Below, in pieces: positions 1 through 9,502 of a stretch of 21,583 bases of DNA (within the stretch, counting starts at the first letter, position 1; each line of letters begins with the position of its first letter). Both the position numbers and the translations under genes were made by a program. The notes under the pieces are model-generated. The model worked only from the letters and a program-made list of their open reading frames with translations. It ran no database searches and was not told the origin of the DNA. Source of the stretch: Aduncisulcus paluster. Its lineage: Eukaryota > Fornicata. The stretch spans positions 1 through 21,583 of the forward strand of contig BQXS01010790.1 of the NCBI GenBank assembly GCA_024181965.1, read 5' to 3'.

Positions 1-108
1 CGATTGTGGTGAAAATTGTAGCTAATTAAAAATAATAGATCACTAATGATGCACCCGTTACAAGGCTTAAAGGGACAAACAATCATATGATTCCATGGAT
101 CAGGGAAA

Positions 109-1374
109 TTACAAAAAATCGAATGGATCAGAGGTTTTGGGAGCAGGTTTAGAGGCCTTGAAAGGATCGGAAGCAGTCTTGGCATATCCTTGACTGGACC
201 TTCGCCCTGTGTAGCCCGTGTATGTACCTGCAAATGGATTGGAACCGCCGAACGGATCTTGGCTTCCAAATGCGGTGGGTTTCTTCGAGCCGACAATAAA
301 TGAGTTTGTTTGGAACGATGTATCAGGAGCTGTGCTGAAAGGGTTTGGCCCACTGGTGGAGGCCCCAGGAGAAGAGAACACGTCCATAATGTCTGCGGAC
401 ATGTCCATGGGCTTCTTGACAGGCGACTTGGGCTTGGCTGGAGCAAACGTCCCAGGACTGGAGGAAAAGCCCATCAGATCTGAAAATGGATCACTGACTT
501 CTTCTTTTTTGACATGGAGAGTGCTCTTTTTTGTAGGAGAATGTTTCGGAGCTTCGGTTTTAGGACCGCTGGATGGAGCACCAAAATCAAACAAATCCAT
601 CAATGGATCATCTTTCTTTGGGGTTTCAATCGGAGTTTCCTTCTGTTCAGGGGATTCTTTTTCATGTTTATGTCTTTCTTTACGATCATGGTGTTCGTGG
701 TGTCTGTGATGATGAGAATGAGCAGGAGGGGCGGCAGCAGAACGGAATTTCTCGGCAGCAGAGGAAGCTGCTGGAGCAGAAGAGGCACCTGGCTTTTTGA
801 ACCATTTACGTTCGACATATTTCAAACGAATGAACCGGGATGCCTTCTTATCGTCAGATGAAGAAGGAATGGGGAATTCTTGAGGGGTCCAAGTTGCCAA
901 GAATGCCTTTTGGGCATATCTATTTCCAGCTTTTTCTAATTGAGAGACGAAATCTTCTTTAAAATTGGTCATAGAAATATTCTGAGCATGGCGACCTTGT
1001 TCAATACTACAGGAAAAATAAGATATGAAAATAAAAAGTAAATAGAAAGTACGGTCGAAATATTCGTAATCGAACAAAAATATTGAAAATACATACTGTA
1101 GAGAAGCACATCTTGTACAAACAAAAATACGGAGTTCTTTAACAACATATCCAGGTGACTGAACGTTAAAAACAACAAATAATCAAAAATAAATAAGATT
1201 ACACAATAATATATTTAATAGGAGGAAGAATATAGGAATAAAGAATTGGATTCATACCTTACTGGAACAATCAGCACACACTCGATTATCAGGACGTTTA
1301 CGGAGAGCTTTTATCCTATCGTCTAGTTTCTTTTGGCTACTTATTGGCATTGAATGTGAACAAAATCCATTCAT
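109..1374 (-). CDS. AGFG-type ArfGAP zinc-finger protein with NPF/DPF endocytic motifs (3 exons)
   Basis: Exons on the minus strand are 1374-1258, 1158-1097 and 1006-109; splicing gives one frame of 358 residues ending in TAA. Exons 1-2 rebuild a complete ArfGAP zinc finger, C33-x2-C36-x16-C53-x2-C56, and exon 3 continues with the family pattern ISMTNF, then GNRYAQKAFLATW and FIRLKYVERKWF. A Tyr where most ArfGAPs have the zinc-finger Trp, and the ISMT stretch, point to the AGFG/Hrb subgroup. The position of the catalytic arginine finger (family pattern C-x-G-I-H-R) is Ile61, so GAP activity is doubtful. The tail has a His-rich patch, a DPLMDLFDF stretch, two NPF motifs (EH-domain ligands) and four DPF motifs (AP-2 ear ligands), the last at the very C-terminus. 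In known relatives such tails act as adaptors in clathrin traffic; that role here is inference. A second in-frame ATG lies at 1350. It is divergent from MMS19. Confidence 0.88.
1007..1096 (-). other. Spliceosomal intron 2 of the ArfGAP gene
   Basis: Ninety bases, donor GTATGT, acceptor TTTCCTGTAG after a T-rich stretch. Removing it joins CA to TATTGAA, giving the His codon right after the zinc-finger CASL and keeping the ArfGAP frame. The unspliced exon 3 frame has no ArfGAP start of its own. Confidence 0.88.
1159..1257 (-). other. Spliceosomal intron 1 of the ArfGAP gene
   Basis: Ninety-nine bases with donor GTATGA and acceptor AACGTTCAG. A TTAAC branch-point-like sequence sits just before the acceptor. 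It separates the two halves of the zinc finger, between the first and second Cys pairs. Splicing restores the exact x16 spacing expected for ArfGAP. Confidence 0.88.
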
Positions 1375-1594
1375 TCTGTCTGTCAATTTCCAATCTTTCA
1401 AAGGACTGTATTGTATTCACATTTCCATTAGTTATATGAATTAAAAATATATTTTGCTATTTTCCTTCTTGATGGATTCTATCGCTGAGAGTTCTGATGT
1501 TTTATATGTTTAGATTTCTGAGTGTTAAATTGAGGTATGACAATCATATATTTGATATCAGTGAATAAAAATCAATTGTTATGGCGATAATCAC
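1375..1594. promoter_or_regulatory. Shared upstream region of the divergent ArfGAP and MMS19 genes
   Basis: About 220 AT-rich bases separate the two start codons, so the promoters of both genes should lie here. I see no convincing TATA box, initiator or other named element, only A/T runs. The call rests on the head-to-head layout alone. Confidence 0.4.
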
Positions 1595-4500
1595 ATGAAA
1601 TACTTGAAATTATTGAATGAAATCATCAAGTTTTTCAAAATAGTGTTTTTCTTTGTCATTATCCTTGATTTGATTTTTGAAATGGGAATTTTAGATAATG
1701 AAATAGATAGTTTTCTTGATTTGAGTCTGCTTGAACCTGAAACACAACAATATGAGACCCGAATCAAGCGATTAATCGTCGTTGGGAGGCTTCCCGCGGC
1801 TGAATTAGCTCGAGAAGTCATAAAAAAGTGTGAAGGGAAAGAACATATGGCGGCTTTTAAATGTATTGCCATTGTGTGTCGAATTTTGAGAGACGTTCTC
1901 CACATTGGAGGGCTTTCAAACACTTCAAGTGTTATCGCTGCAGTTATGTCAATATCGAATCAAAGGTTATCGGTATGTTGCATGATTTGGTCAATTCTAT
2001 CTTTTATATGTGATACTCTTATTTTTTACTTCTTTTTTATGTCTATATAGTACGATTTGGAAAGGAGAGAATTATTTGCTACTCTTATTGCTGCCTATAA
2101 GGTTGATAGTACAACATTATCTCCACGAGTCATGTATTCCCTAATTTCTAATAACAGCAAGAATAGTATGCTGAAAAATCTCTCAATTTCTCAGAGAAAA
2201 TTGATCTGGAGTATATTTATAAGTGGTTGTGTGGACAATGGTATCATTAGTGATGCCGAAAAACAATTTGTTTTGAAGAAAACAACTTGGGGCAAGGACC
2301 AAGAGTCTGCAAGAATCAGTAGAAAACATCGAATTTCTGAATTAACAAAAGGAACAAAGGCTTATTCTTCAATGGTTGCAAAAATGCATGTCACATCTGA
2401 TGTTCTTTGTGATATTTCGTACGGGGAAGATAATCCCATTTGTTTGTTATTTTTTTTACGTATGGCTCGCTTGGTATTCGAACAATTACCATTTGACGAT
2501 ATAAAGGTGATGTCTCTGGATGATAAACGCCGCTTTGAACGTGTTTTCAACTCATATTCCTGCTATTTCCCCATAACCTATCAGCCCTCTTCCTCTGATA
2601 TTAATGCGATCCAGCGTTCTGATTTGATATTGGATATTGCGAGTCTCTGGTTGTGCCATCCCTATCTCCTCAAGAAGGGACAGGAATACCTGTTGGAGGG
2701 AGTCGACTATTCCCTCAATGGTGAGCATGTAGTCCAGCTATTTATGATGATTTCTCTGTGCATCGAACAGCAATATAAGGAATCTAAGACAATATCTGAG
2801 GGGAGGGCTGAGGTTTTGATTGATTTGTTGGAGTCTTACGGAAGTGATGTTTGGTGGATGATTAGTGACCAACTTACAAGCTCATCCGCTTCATTTTCAA
2901 CAGATTCGGACATCAAAAACTCAGTTAACTTTGACATTTCATCTATCCTTTCATCGAAAACATCCATTTCTGCATTTTCCTCTTTGTTAACGCACTCACC
3001 GAGAACATGGGCATTGCTATGTCTTAAGCAACTTCTTGTGCATACCACCATGAAAGATAGACCAAAACTACGCAAACTAACCTCCTCTAGCATCGTTGAT
3101 GATGAGTTTAAGCTTGGAACTTCAACCGAACAGATGAGTCCTTACCATTCTTCCGTCTCATCCTCTTCCAATGGAGCATCTGGGCTGAGCGCATTCATCT
3201 CGGCATTCGTAGACCATGTAAGTCGGGAGTTTATCTTTGACGGTGACAATAGAGCTGCACGGGCCGCGTGTATTGATTGTGTTGTGTGTGTGGCTGCATC
3301 TCTCAGAGAAATCTGTGCTAACATTGAACCAGACATCGAGGGAACTGATCTGATGCTTAAGGATGCTATAAAAATACAGGAAATATCGACAGCCAGGAAG
3401 AAAAGAGGTGTTACACTTGAAATGGTATCCCAAGTAGCTCCTTTGATTGAGCTGTTTGCCCAATTGTGTGTTGACCTGGTTCAGAAAGTGGCATTCACAG
3501 CCGATAAGCTTGGTAAAGTGATATTCAAATATTCTACTCTGATTAAGGAAGGAAAAGAACCTAAAATTGTCGGTACATATCGCACTGATTTGGCAGTGTG
3601 GTTACAATCCCTTGTTCGAGCTATGAATATGCTTCCATCTATTAAAAAATACATATATTTGATGAAGAAACAAGTTGCTGGCACCGATATTCTCAAGGAA
3701 GACTCTGATTTCTCGTCTATTTTTGGACTTGTTGAGTTATTAATGAATGAGATGTCTACAATGGTTGAGAGGGTGTTGTATATGGAGCATTCTTTTGTGG
3801 ATGTGATGGGAACCAGTGTGGCATCTGGAATTGAACAAGATACCACACTGATTCGAACTCTTGAATGTTTCAATCGGTGTTGTTCTATTTTGTGCATAAT
3901 TCCCACCAATGACGCTTTAATTGGAAGGATCGAATGGTTTGTAGGACTTCTTGAGGGAGAAACTCTTAAAGATCTGAGTGAATTCACATCTGAAGATGAA
4001 AAGTCTCTTGTCTGTTCTCTTCCTTCTCTTTCTTGTGATGAATCTCTCGTTTCGATCCAAACATTACTTCCAGAATTTCTTTTACATGCTAAAATATCTC
4101 TTAATCCTACATCTAAATCGTTCACTGGACTTTCTATGCTTCCCTTGGTAGATGATCTCGAAAGAAACGCTCAGATCGGTAGAAAAACGATCGATGTTGT
4201 TATTCCTCACATATATGTTAACAAATCTCTCTGTGCTTCAATGTTTTTGTATTGTAATGCAAGCATTTCAGAGTATTTAATCATAAAGTTGTTGCATTTC
4301 GGATCAGGAGATTCTTTCTCGGATCTTTTGAATAATCTTGACCAGATGATGTCTATTTTTGGACATATTTTGACTTTTCTTGACTCTCAATCCCAACTCA
4401 AGAAGATTAATGATCTCTGTTCTTACGTGGAAGGATACTGTCTGCGATATGTTCACAAGTATGATTCTGCCTTTTTACGCACTTCCTCCCTTGACATTTC

Positions 4501-5665
4501 GACTCAAATCGATATTATTTCGTTCAGTTGTCTCCTTTTATGCTTTGTACCTTTCTTCCCTTCACTGTCGTCTCTCTGTTCTTCTCTTCTTCCCATTGTT
4601 CTCCACTGTCTGAAATCCAAGCATATATTGGTATATGCACCCGTTTCTCTCTTGTCTTTCCTTTTATTTGCAACTCTTAATGCTGAATCCTCCGGCAGTG
4701 AGACTCGGGGTCAGAAAAGGGAAGATATTGTTGTGGCTTCTGTATTGTCTCTTGTCGAGTCTCTGTCAAGTGTGTTTCCTTCTTCCTCACTGGCTCTCAT
4801 GATATTATCTGTTATCCATCTCTCAGATATATGTGGAATTGATGCGAGTTCGTTGTACTCCATATGTGATCGAATTGTGGAGCTTCTAAGTTCTTCTGAC
4901 AATGAAATCCTTGCAATCTCTCTATCTGAATACTTTCCAATCTCTTTCTCACCTTTTTGCTGCTACATTTGTGGGAGATTTATAGATATAGCCGAATTAA
5001 AGGTGGTGTCTTCTTCCTCTGGAAGTAAGGTTATTTTGAATAACATTGTCAGTTTGTTGTGTCTATTATTAGATCGGTGTGACGATGAATCTAGACAGAA
5101 GATGTGTGAAAGGAAGGAAGGAAGTTTGATTATTTTCCTCGAGTCCTATCTTGAATGTCCTCGAGAAGTATTACACACAAAAACACTAGAATTCGATACC
5201 ATTGACATTCGCACAAAAGTACTATCCCTTCTGAACCTGTTGTTTATGTCTGGAAGTCGGCAAGGTGCCTTATTGTTCCGCAAATTCATCCAGGAGGTCG
5301 TGTGTGATCTACTCAAAGTTGAACGAGGAATTCTATCCTTTGATGGGGAGATTTCAGTCGGGTGTTCTGAAGAAGATGTACAGATTGAACTGATTTGGGA
5401 TGAAGGAGACGAGGAAATAGTTGATATTGGTAAGGAATTGAGAGATAAGGAGTGGACTAGGATCTTAGAGGATGATAAAACCATAGATTTTTATAGGAAA
5501 TTACTATTAATATCGGAACAACAAGCTGTTGCACCTGTTCCTCTTCAATTTAAGCAAGCAGACAAACGTGAGGTCACATTTAGATTGTTGAAATGGTTAG
5601 ATGCCCCCATCAAAGTGCTTAGGAAGGCTGCAAGAGAGGCTAGAAATGCCTGGTTTAAGTTGTAA
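1595..5665 (+). CDS. MMS19-like HEAT-repeat protein of the cytosolic Fe-S cluster targeting complex (2 exons)
   Basis: Exons are 1595-1972 and 2051-5665, giving 1,330 residues. Two stretches match MMS19 as I know it. Around residues 296-340, SCYFPI is followed by a Pro-containing stretch, I-x-R-x-DLIL and LLEGVD, matching the family's SCYFPI/DLIL/VD segment. The last ~28 residues (LLKWLD...LRKAAREARNAWF) match its C-terminal LDD...VRKEA..AR.xWF end. The rest is helix-rich and weakly repetitive, as expected for HEAT/ARM solenoids. MMS19 with CIAO1 and CIAO2B hands Fe-S clusters to DNA polymerases, XPD-type helicases and other nuclear enzymes in the cytosol and nucleus. The protein is longer than the usual ~1,000 residues, with Ser-rich inserts near residues 400-520. 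The first 29 residues are a hydrophobic stretch foreign to the family; the in-frame ATG at 1682 may be the real start. Family call is by eye on divergent sequence. Confidence 0.76.
1973..2050 (+). other. Spliceosomal intron of the MMS19-like gene
   Basis: Seventy-eight bases with donor GTATGT, a T-rich second half and acceptor TCTATATAG. The exon 1 frame runs into a stop at 2048-2050. Joining TCG at 1972 to TAC at 2051 links two open frames in phase 0 and gives a continuous helical protein. Confidence 0.88.
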
Positions 5666-6208
5666 TTCTGAATGGAACGGAATTTATTATTATTATTCTA
5701 ATTAGAATTCAATCATTGAATCAAAAATAAACTTGCACCGTGTCTTCGGATAGATTTTGTTGTACTTCTCTAACTCTCAAACCAAACCAAACTGACAAAG
5801 CAAAAATGTCATTCTCTTTGCCAAACCAACATTCTTCAAGCATGATTGAAAAAAACTCATGACAGATATAGAAATTTTCATTTTACATCAATAAAAGTTC
5901 CATTTTATTCAATGATAAGACAAAAAAAGGAACCAACTTCTATTTTTAGAAAATCTATTTTTAGAAATTGCCAAAATAATTCTCTTCAAAAATTCGATTA
6001 TATTTTGAATTTTATCAAAATTCCCATCATATCACAAAACTTAGCCTTATTTCATTTTTAATCTTCAAGATAGATCAATATTCAAATAGAATATCACATA
6101 TTCAAAATAATAACCCATAAAATAATGATATAATGATATATATTCACAATAGCTTATTATTTTCAGAGCTTTTAAAGATAATTATTCAATATTTTGAACA
6201 TTTCTAAC
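5666..6208. other. Tail-to-tail intergenic region, AT-rich, no gene seen
   Basis: This gap lies between the convergent 3' ends of the MMS19-like gene and the coiled-coil gene. It is strongly AT-rich with A and T runs. The only long frame in it (5846-6061, plus) has A/T-run composition and no domain, so I do not call it. It holds both 3' untranslated regions and a small two-copy tandem repeat. I see no tRNA or other RNA gene. Confidence 0.6.
5940..5969. repeat. Two-copy 15-bp tandem repeat
   Basis: Two adjacent copies of ctatttttagaaaWt differ only near the last bases. The repeat lies in AT-rich intergenic DNA, so simple slippage is a sufficient explanation and no function is implied. Confidence 0.6.
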
Positions 6209-6960
6209 TCATTTATCAGCATATTGGAGAGTGACTTTTTCTTCAACTAGTTTTTCCAACATCTCTTTTTTCAGACGGAGGGTAGATATTTCCTTTTCTG
6301 CCAAAGTAACATCGGTTGGGAGCCCTTGAAATGAATCAAGCTTTTCCCGCATTCCTTCAACTCTTCGCCTAAGATCTCTCAGAGCTTCTATCCGCTCACA
6401 CATGCCAGATGGAAGAATATCCTTCTTAGTTTCCAAAATATCATCAAAGGTTGGCTCGGAAATAATCGATGAAGCAGTAATCGGAGTTGATGGAAGAGCA
6501 TCAAAAGTAATTTCAGGAATAGACCCAATTAAAGAAGATTTATCCCTAATTTGATTAATATATTCAAATATTTTCTTCTTTGATTTTAAATCAGGGCCTT
6601 CAGATCCAATAAGAGAATGTAATTTTCGTTTAATAGTGGGTAATAGAAGCTCAAAGTCCTGCAAGACAAGAAAATCATGAATATGCAGTTCATCAGCAAG
6701 AATAATAAGAGGGTATAATTGTTCATTTAATCTTTCAAATGCTCGATTATCAATATGCATTGAAGACAAGACATCAGTTAATTCTCGTTCTAATTTGAAA
6801 AAATTAATTTGTTAGGAGAAAAAGCATATGTATTGATATAAAACTTTAAAATTGGATAAAGTAATATCTATAACATACCTAATTGAGTATATAAGGCTTG
6901 TTCTTTTTGCAACAGCATTACAAACGAAATAGGAATTCCATATTCAATCTTTTTTTGCAT
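6209..6960 (-). CDS. Coiled-coil protein of unknown function (2 exons)
   Basis: Exons are 6960-6879 and 6789-6209, giving 220 residues ending in TGA. I do not recognise the family. The start is the first ATG after an in-frame TAG. Residues ~15-95 look helical and charged. A Ser/Thr/Ile-rich, less structured middle around residues 125-155 follows. The C-terminal ~60 residues read as a coiled coil with heptad-like Leu spacing (LRDLRRRVEGMREKL, LRLKKEMLEKLVEEK). Size and layout would suit a small subunit of a cytoskeletal, kinetochore or tethering complex, but nothing in the sequence picks one. It is divergent from the V-ATPase subunit C gene, ~225 bp away, and convergent with MMS19. The splice model is well supported because it removes stops and keeps the frame. 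Confidence 0.78.
6790..6878 (-). other. Spliceosomal intron of the coiled-coil gene
   Basis: Eighty-nine bases with donor GTATGT, a CTCCTAACA branch-point-like site, a T-run and acceptor TTTCAAATTAG. Splicing in phase 1 joins CAATTAG to AACGAGAA and yields a continuous helical protein. Confidence 0.88.
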
Positions 6961-7185
6961 ATATCTCTATTTATAAGTTAGAATATACAATATGTTTGTA
7001 TTTATACTAAGATATCTCGAGAAAAAGAGTTATTGCGATGGCCTTTATTATAATGAAAAATGCACAAAAAACGAATAAATTGGAGTCTAAAAACAATAAT
7101 TTTGCATGTAACTCCTTTAATTTGTCTTTATATTTTCTTGTCGATGGGTGAAGTGTAAAATATTTTTTTGTCCACACATTGCATT
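6961..7185. promoter_or_regulatory. Shared upstream region of the coiled-coil and V-ATPase C genes
   Basis: This is an AT-rich gap of about 225 bases between two divergent start codons. A long T-run sits at about 7161-7169, some 17-25 bases before the V-ATPase ATG. No recognisable named promoter motif is seen; the call rests on gene layout. Confidence 0.4.
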
Positions 7186-8262
7186 ATGTCATACTATTTG
7201 TTGACTGCCCCGATAGATGATCCAGCTGTATTAAGTATTTCTTCAACCTTTCCAAAGGAGCCTTTCTGTCACGACGTTATTTCCATCGACTCCACCACTC
7301 TTCCTATTGGGATGCTCGATTCTCTGTTAGATTTATCAGAAGAGTTACCCCGTAAGATTATTAATACAAAGAATGTCTTTAATCGTGTCAAAAGACTCGC
7401 TGCTGATGTTGGAGAAACTGCCGATGAAAAAAGACTGTTAGATGTTATTTCTCAGACGATTAAAGACTTTAGATGGAATGAAATGCGTTTTCCTCTTGAT
7501 TTGACTCTTGAAGAAATGGTATCTTCCATTCAAGAAGCAGCTGAAGCGCTTGATGAAGTTATCCGGACTGATCATGAATCTATTGCAGAATTGAAGCAAG
7601 AAATGACAGCTATCACCCGTAAAACAAGTGGAGATCTTGCAATTCGTGATCTCACTGGGATTATTTCACCCAGAGACATTATCGACTCTGAGTTCATGCG
7701 TTCTGTGTTTTTGATTGTTTCTGCGGATAAAGAAGACTTTGTCAAGAAGGAATATCAAACATGGCATGAATATATCGTCCCAGAAAGCCTCATGAGTCAC
7801 ATCCACGAGAGTAATTTCTCTTTGTACTCTTTTGTGTGCTTCAAGAAGGATTATGAAGAGATTGTGGCTAAAATACGTATTCATGGCATTGGAATTCGTG
7901 ATTTACTTTCCGAAGATATGTCAGAACCTGTGAATTATGCCGAAAAGAAAGAAACCGTTAATCTTGAGCTTCGAATGGCCGAATCTGAGGTTTTGACGAA
8001 GCTTGACGATGCTACAAAGGAAATTGTTGGTCTTATCCTCCATATGTGTGTCATTGCAGGCCACGTTGAAGGGTGTTTGAGACTTGGAGTCGATACGCAT
8101 AGTGTTTCATATCGAATGAACATTCTCCAGATTGCTGAGGGAAAAGAAAGGCTTTTCCAGACTAAATTATCTGCTCATCTTGCCCATTTGTTAACAGGGG
8201 GATTCTCTGACGATGCCGAAAGTGGGCTTACCCCTTGGCATGTTATGAAACTAGATCTGTGA
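7186..8262 (+). CDS. V-type proton ATPase subunit C
   Basis: Single exon, 358 residues, TGA stop. The start is the ATG that gives MSYYLLTAP, matching the family's N-terminal WLIS.P. Along the protein I see the family signature: a GMLDSLLDLSEELP stretch (compare GTLD.LVGLSDEL) at about residues 43-56, FRWNEMRFP (compare FQWDMAKYP) near 95, TSGDLAIRDLTGII (compare GSLLTRSLA.IV) near 148, and a diverged C-terminal region where the family has IHIKALR.FVES.LRYGLP. Subunit C is a peripheral-stalk component of the V1 sector. It holds the collar of the rotary proton pump and is released when V1 and Vo come apart. Length is close to the usual ~380 residues, with a slightly short C-terminus. The pump acidifies endosomes and vacuoles, so with the ArfGAP this is a second membrane-traffic-related gene in the window. 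Confidence 0.92.
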   Translation: MSYYLLTAPIDDPAVLSISSTFPKEPFCHDVISIDSTTLPIGMLDSLLDLSEELPRKIINTKNVFNRVKRLAADVGETADEKRLLDVISQTIKDFRWNEMRFPLDLTLEEMVSSIQEAAEALDEVIRTDHESIAELKQEMTAITRKTSGDLAIRDLTGIISPRDIIDSEFMRSVFLIVSADKEDFVKKEYQTWHEYIVPESLMSHIHESNFSLYSFVCFKKDYEEIVAKIRIHGIGIRDLLSEDMSEPVNYAEKKETVNLELRMAESEVLTKLDDATKEIVGLILHMCVIAGHVEGCLRLGVDTHSVSYRMNILQIAEGKERLFQTKLSAHLAHLLTGGFSDDAESGLTPWHVMKLDL

Positions 8263-8439
8263 GTCACTCACATGTTTCTTGAATTATGTTGATTTGTGTT
8301 GAGAAAGTGCTCTTTTTATACCCATAATATTATGAAAAAACACTTAATTAATTCCTTTACCTTTTAGCTTAAACTGTTTATTGTTCAGAACAATATCAGT
8401 TCTGAAATAAATAATAATAATTATTAATTATCTCATGAT

Positions 8440-9003
8440 TCATGATTCATCGATTCTTGAAGAAAAGATAGATTGGAGGATTTTGATCAATGGTTCGCTA
8501 CCATTCTCAATTGAGAATTTCTCAATACAATCATCTGGACAGCTTTGGGTTGCACTTGATATAGAAATGCCTGAGAACTGATCTTGCAATAATGTCACAA
8601 CATTATTAATGTCACAAATATTGTTATCACTAATGTCAAGAGTGGTCAGATTGGAAGATGATATGATATCCTCGGTGAACAATACAGACACATCAGAAAT
8701 GTTGTTCGAAGAGAGATCTAAAGAGATGAGCTTGAAGTTGGATGTTGCATCGTCTTCAGCATGAATCGGGGTCAAATCAAGAACATCTTCGAGCTTATCA
8801 AGTGCACACCCACTCAGAGAGAGAGATGTGAGACCTGTGCTAATAGAACTATAAGAGTAGGAATATGATGCATCGACACCCTTAGCCAGTATTTGTATCA
8901 CGGAATGCGGTGGAAAGTGGGAGATATCTTGGGAAGAAAGGGTCAAGTTTATCAATTTTGGTTGTATAACTGGCACAAATACGAAAATAATCTTGCTCAG
9001 CAT
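8440..9003 (-). CDS. Leucine-rich-repeat protein, possibly the 3' exon or remnant of a longer gene
   Basis: The open frame encodes up to 187 residues from the ATG at 9003 to TGA at 8440. It has at least three SDS22-like repeats: LTSLSLSGCALDKL, LISLDLSSNNISDV and LTTLDISDNNICDI, with a weaker first one at LINLTLSSQDI. LRRs of this kind form a curved protein-binding surface; the partner is unknown. The N-terminus (MLSKIIFVFVPVIQ) does not look like a natural start, and CCAG within it could be a splice acceptor, so an upstream exon is possible. The C-terminal part after the last repeat shows no domain. The upstream frame at 9167-9496 on the same strand may belong to the same gene or its remains. 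Function is not assigned. Confidence 0.6.
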   Translation of the reverse strand: MLSKIIFVFVPVIQPKLINLTLSSQDISHFPPHSVIQILAKGVDASYSYSYSSISTGLTSLSLSGCALDKLEDVLDLTPIHAEDDATSNFKLISLDLSSNNISDVSVLFTEDIISSSNLTTLDISDNNICDINNVVTLLQDQFSGISISSATQSCPDDCIEKFSIENGSEPLIKILQSIFSSRIDES

Positions 9004-9166
9004 CTCCTTCAATCCAATGCTTCCTCACATCTTAATAGATGACCAATGAAAGTGTCAATAAGATCATTCAGATCAGAGATAGGAGAAAGATTTTAATTTC
9101 AGAAATATCATGACAAACAAACCATCTTAAACACAAAGAACAACCTCTCTCTTGTGCTCTTCAATC

Positions 9167-9496
9167 TCACTCTTTGATTGGAATGAAAGGAAGACAGAAA
9201 GAATCTCGATGTTCATGGTAGAGTTTGGAAGTTGATTCTGAGTCAGGACACTTGTTGATAGATTCAACCAATTCTAACCATTTCTTCAGAGAAGGATAAC
9301 AGTTAACAAGATATCTTATATAATCTTCACTCCAACCCCCATTATTCTTACACCATACCATGTCGGCATCATATTTAGGAGATATGTGAGGAACAAGAGA
9401 TGGAACAGTTGAGAGCATGGAAATGAATATGGACCAGTATTTGGTTCCCAAATCTTTGGATCCTTGGCTACCATCACCTTTCCCTTCTTCACTCTT
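9167..9496 (-). other. Open frame of ~110 codons after the kinase stop; exon, remnant or separate small gene
   Basis: This frame is open from just after two in-frame TGA codons (9505-9503 and 9499-9497) to a TGA at 9167. It is in the same reading frame as the giant kinase gene upstream. The product has protein-like composition, with Trp, Tyr, Cys and a stretch YPSLKKWLELVESIN followed by a C-terminal FCLPFIPIKE. The first ATG is internal, at 9418, so it lacks a good start of its own. Options are a 3' exon of the kinase (a 72-nt intron 9539-9468 would join the frames), a 5' exon of the LRR gene, or a decayed piece. I recognise no domain. Confidence 0.4.
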
Positions 9497-9502
9497 TCAC
9501 TT

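Noticed and set aside
218-861. Plus-strand frames of 115-163 codons opposite the ArfGAP tail
   Set aside because: Antisense shadows of the Ser/Pro-rich ArfGAP C-terminal region, with no domain of their own.
109-1077. ArfGAP gene as a single-exon 322-residue ORF starting inside intron 2
   Set aside because: That reading starts with intron-encoded Phe/Tyr-rich sequence and lacks the zinc finger. The three-exon model restores the complete ArfGAP domain.
5846-6061. Small plus-strand frame in the AT-rich intergenic region
   Set aside because: Composition is what A/T runs give by chance (Lys, Ile, Phe, Asn). No start context, domain or repeat supports a gene.
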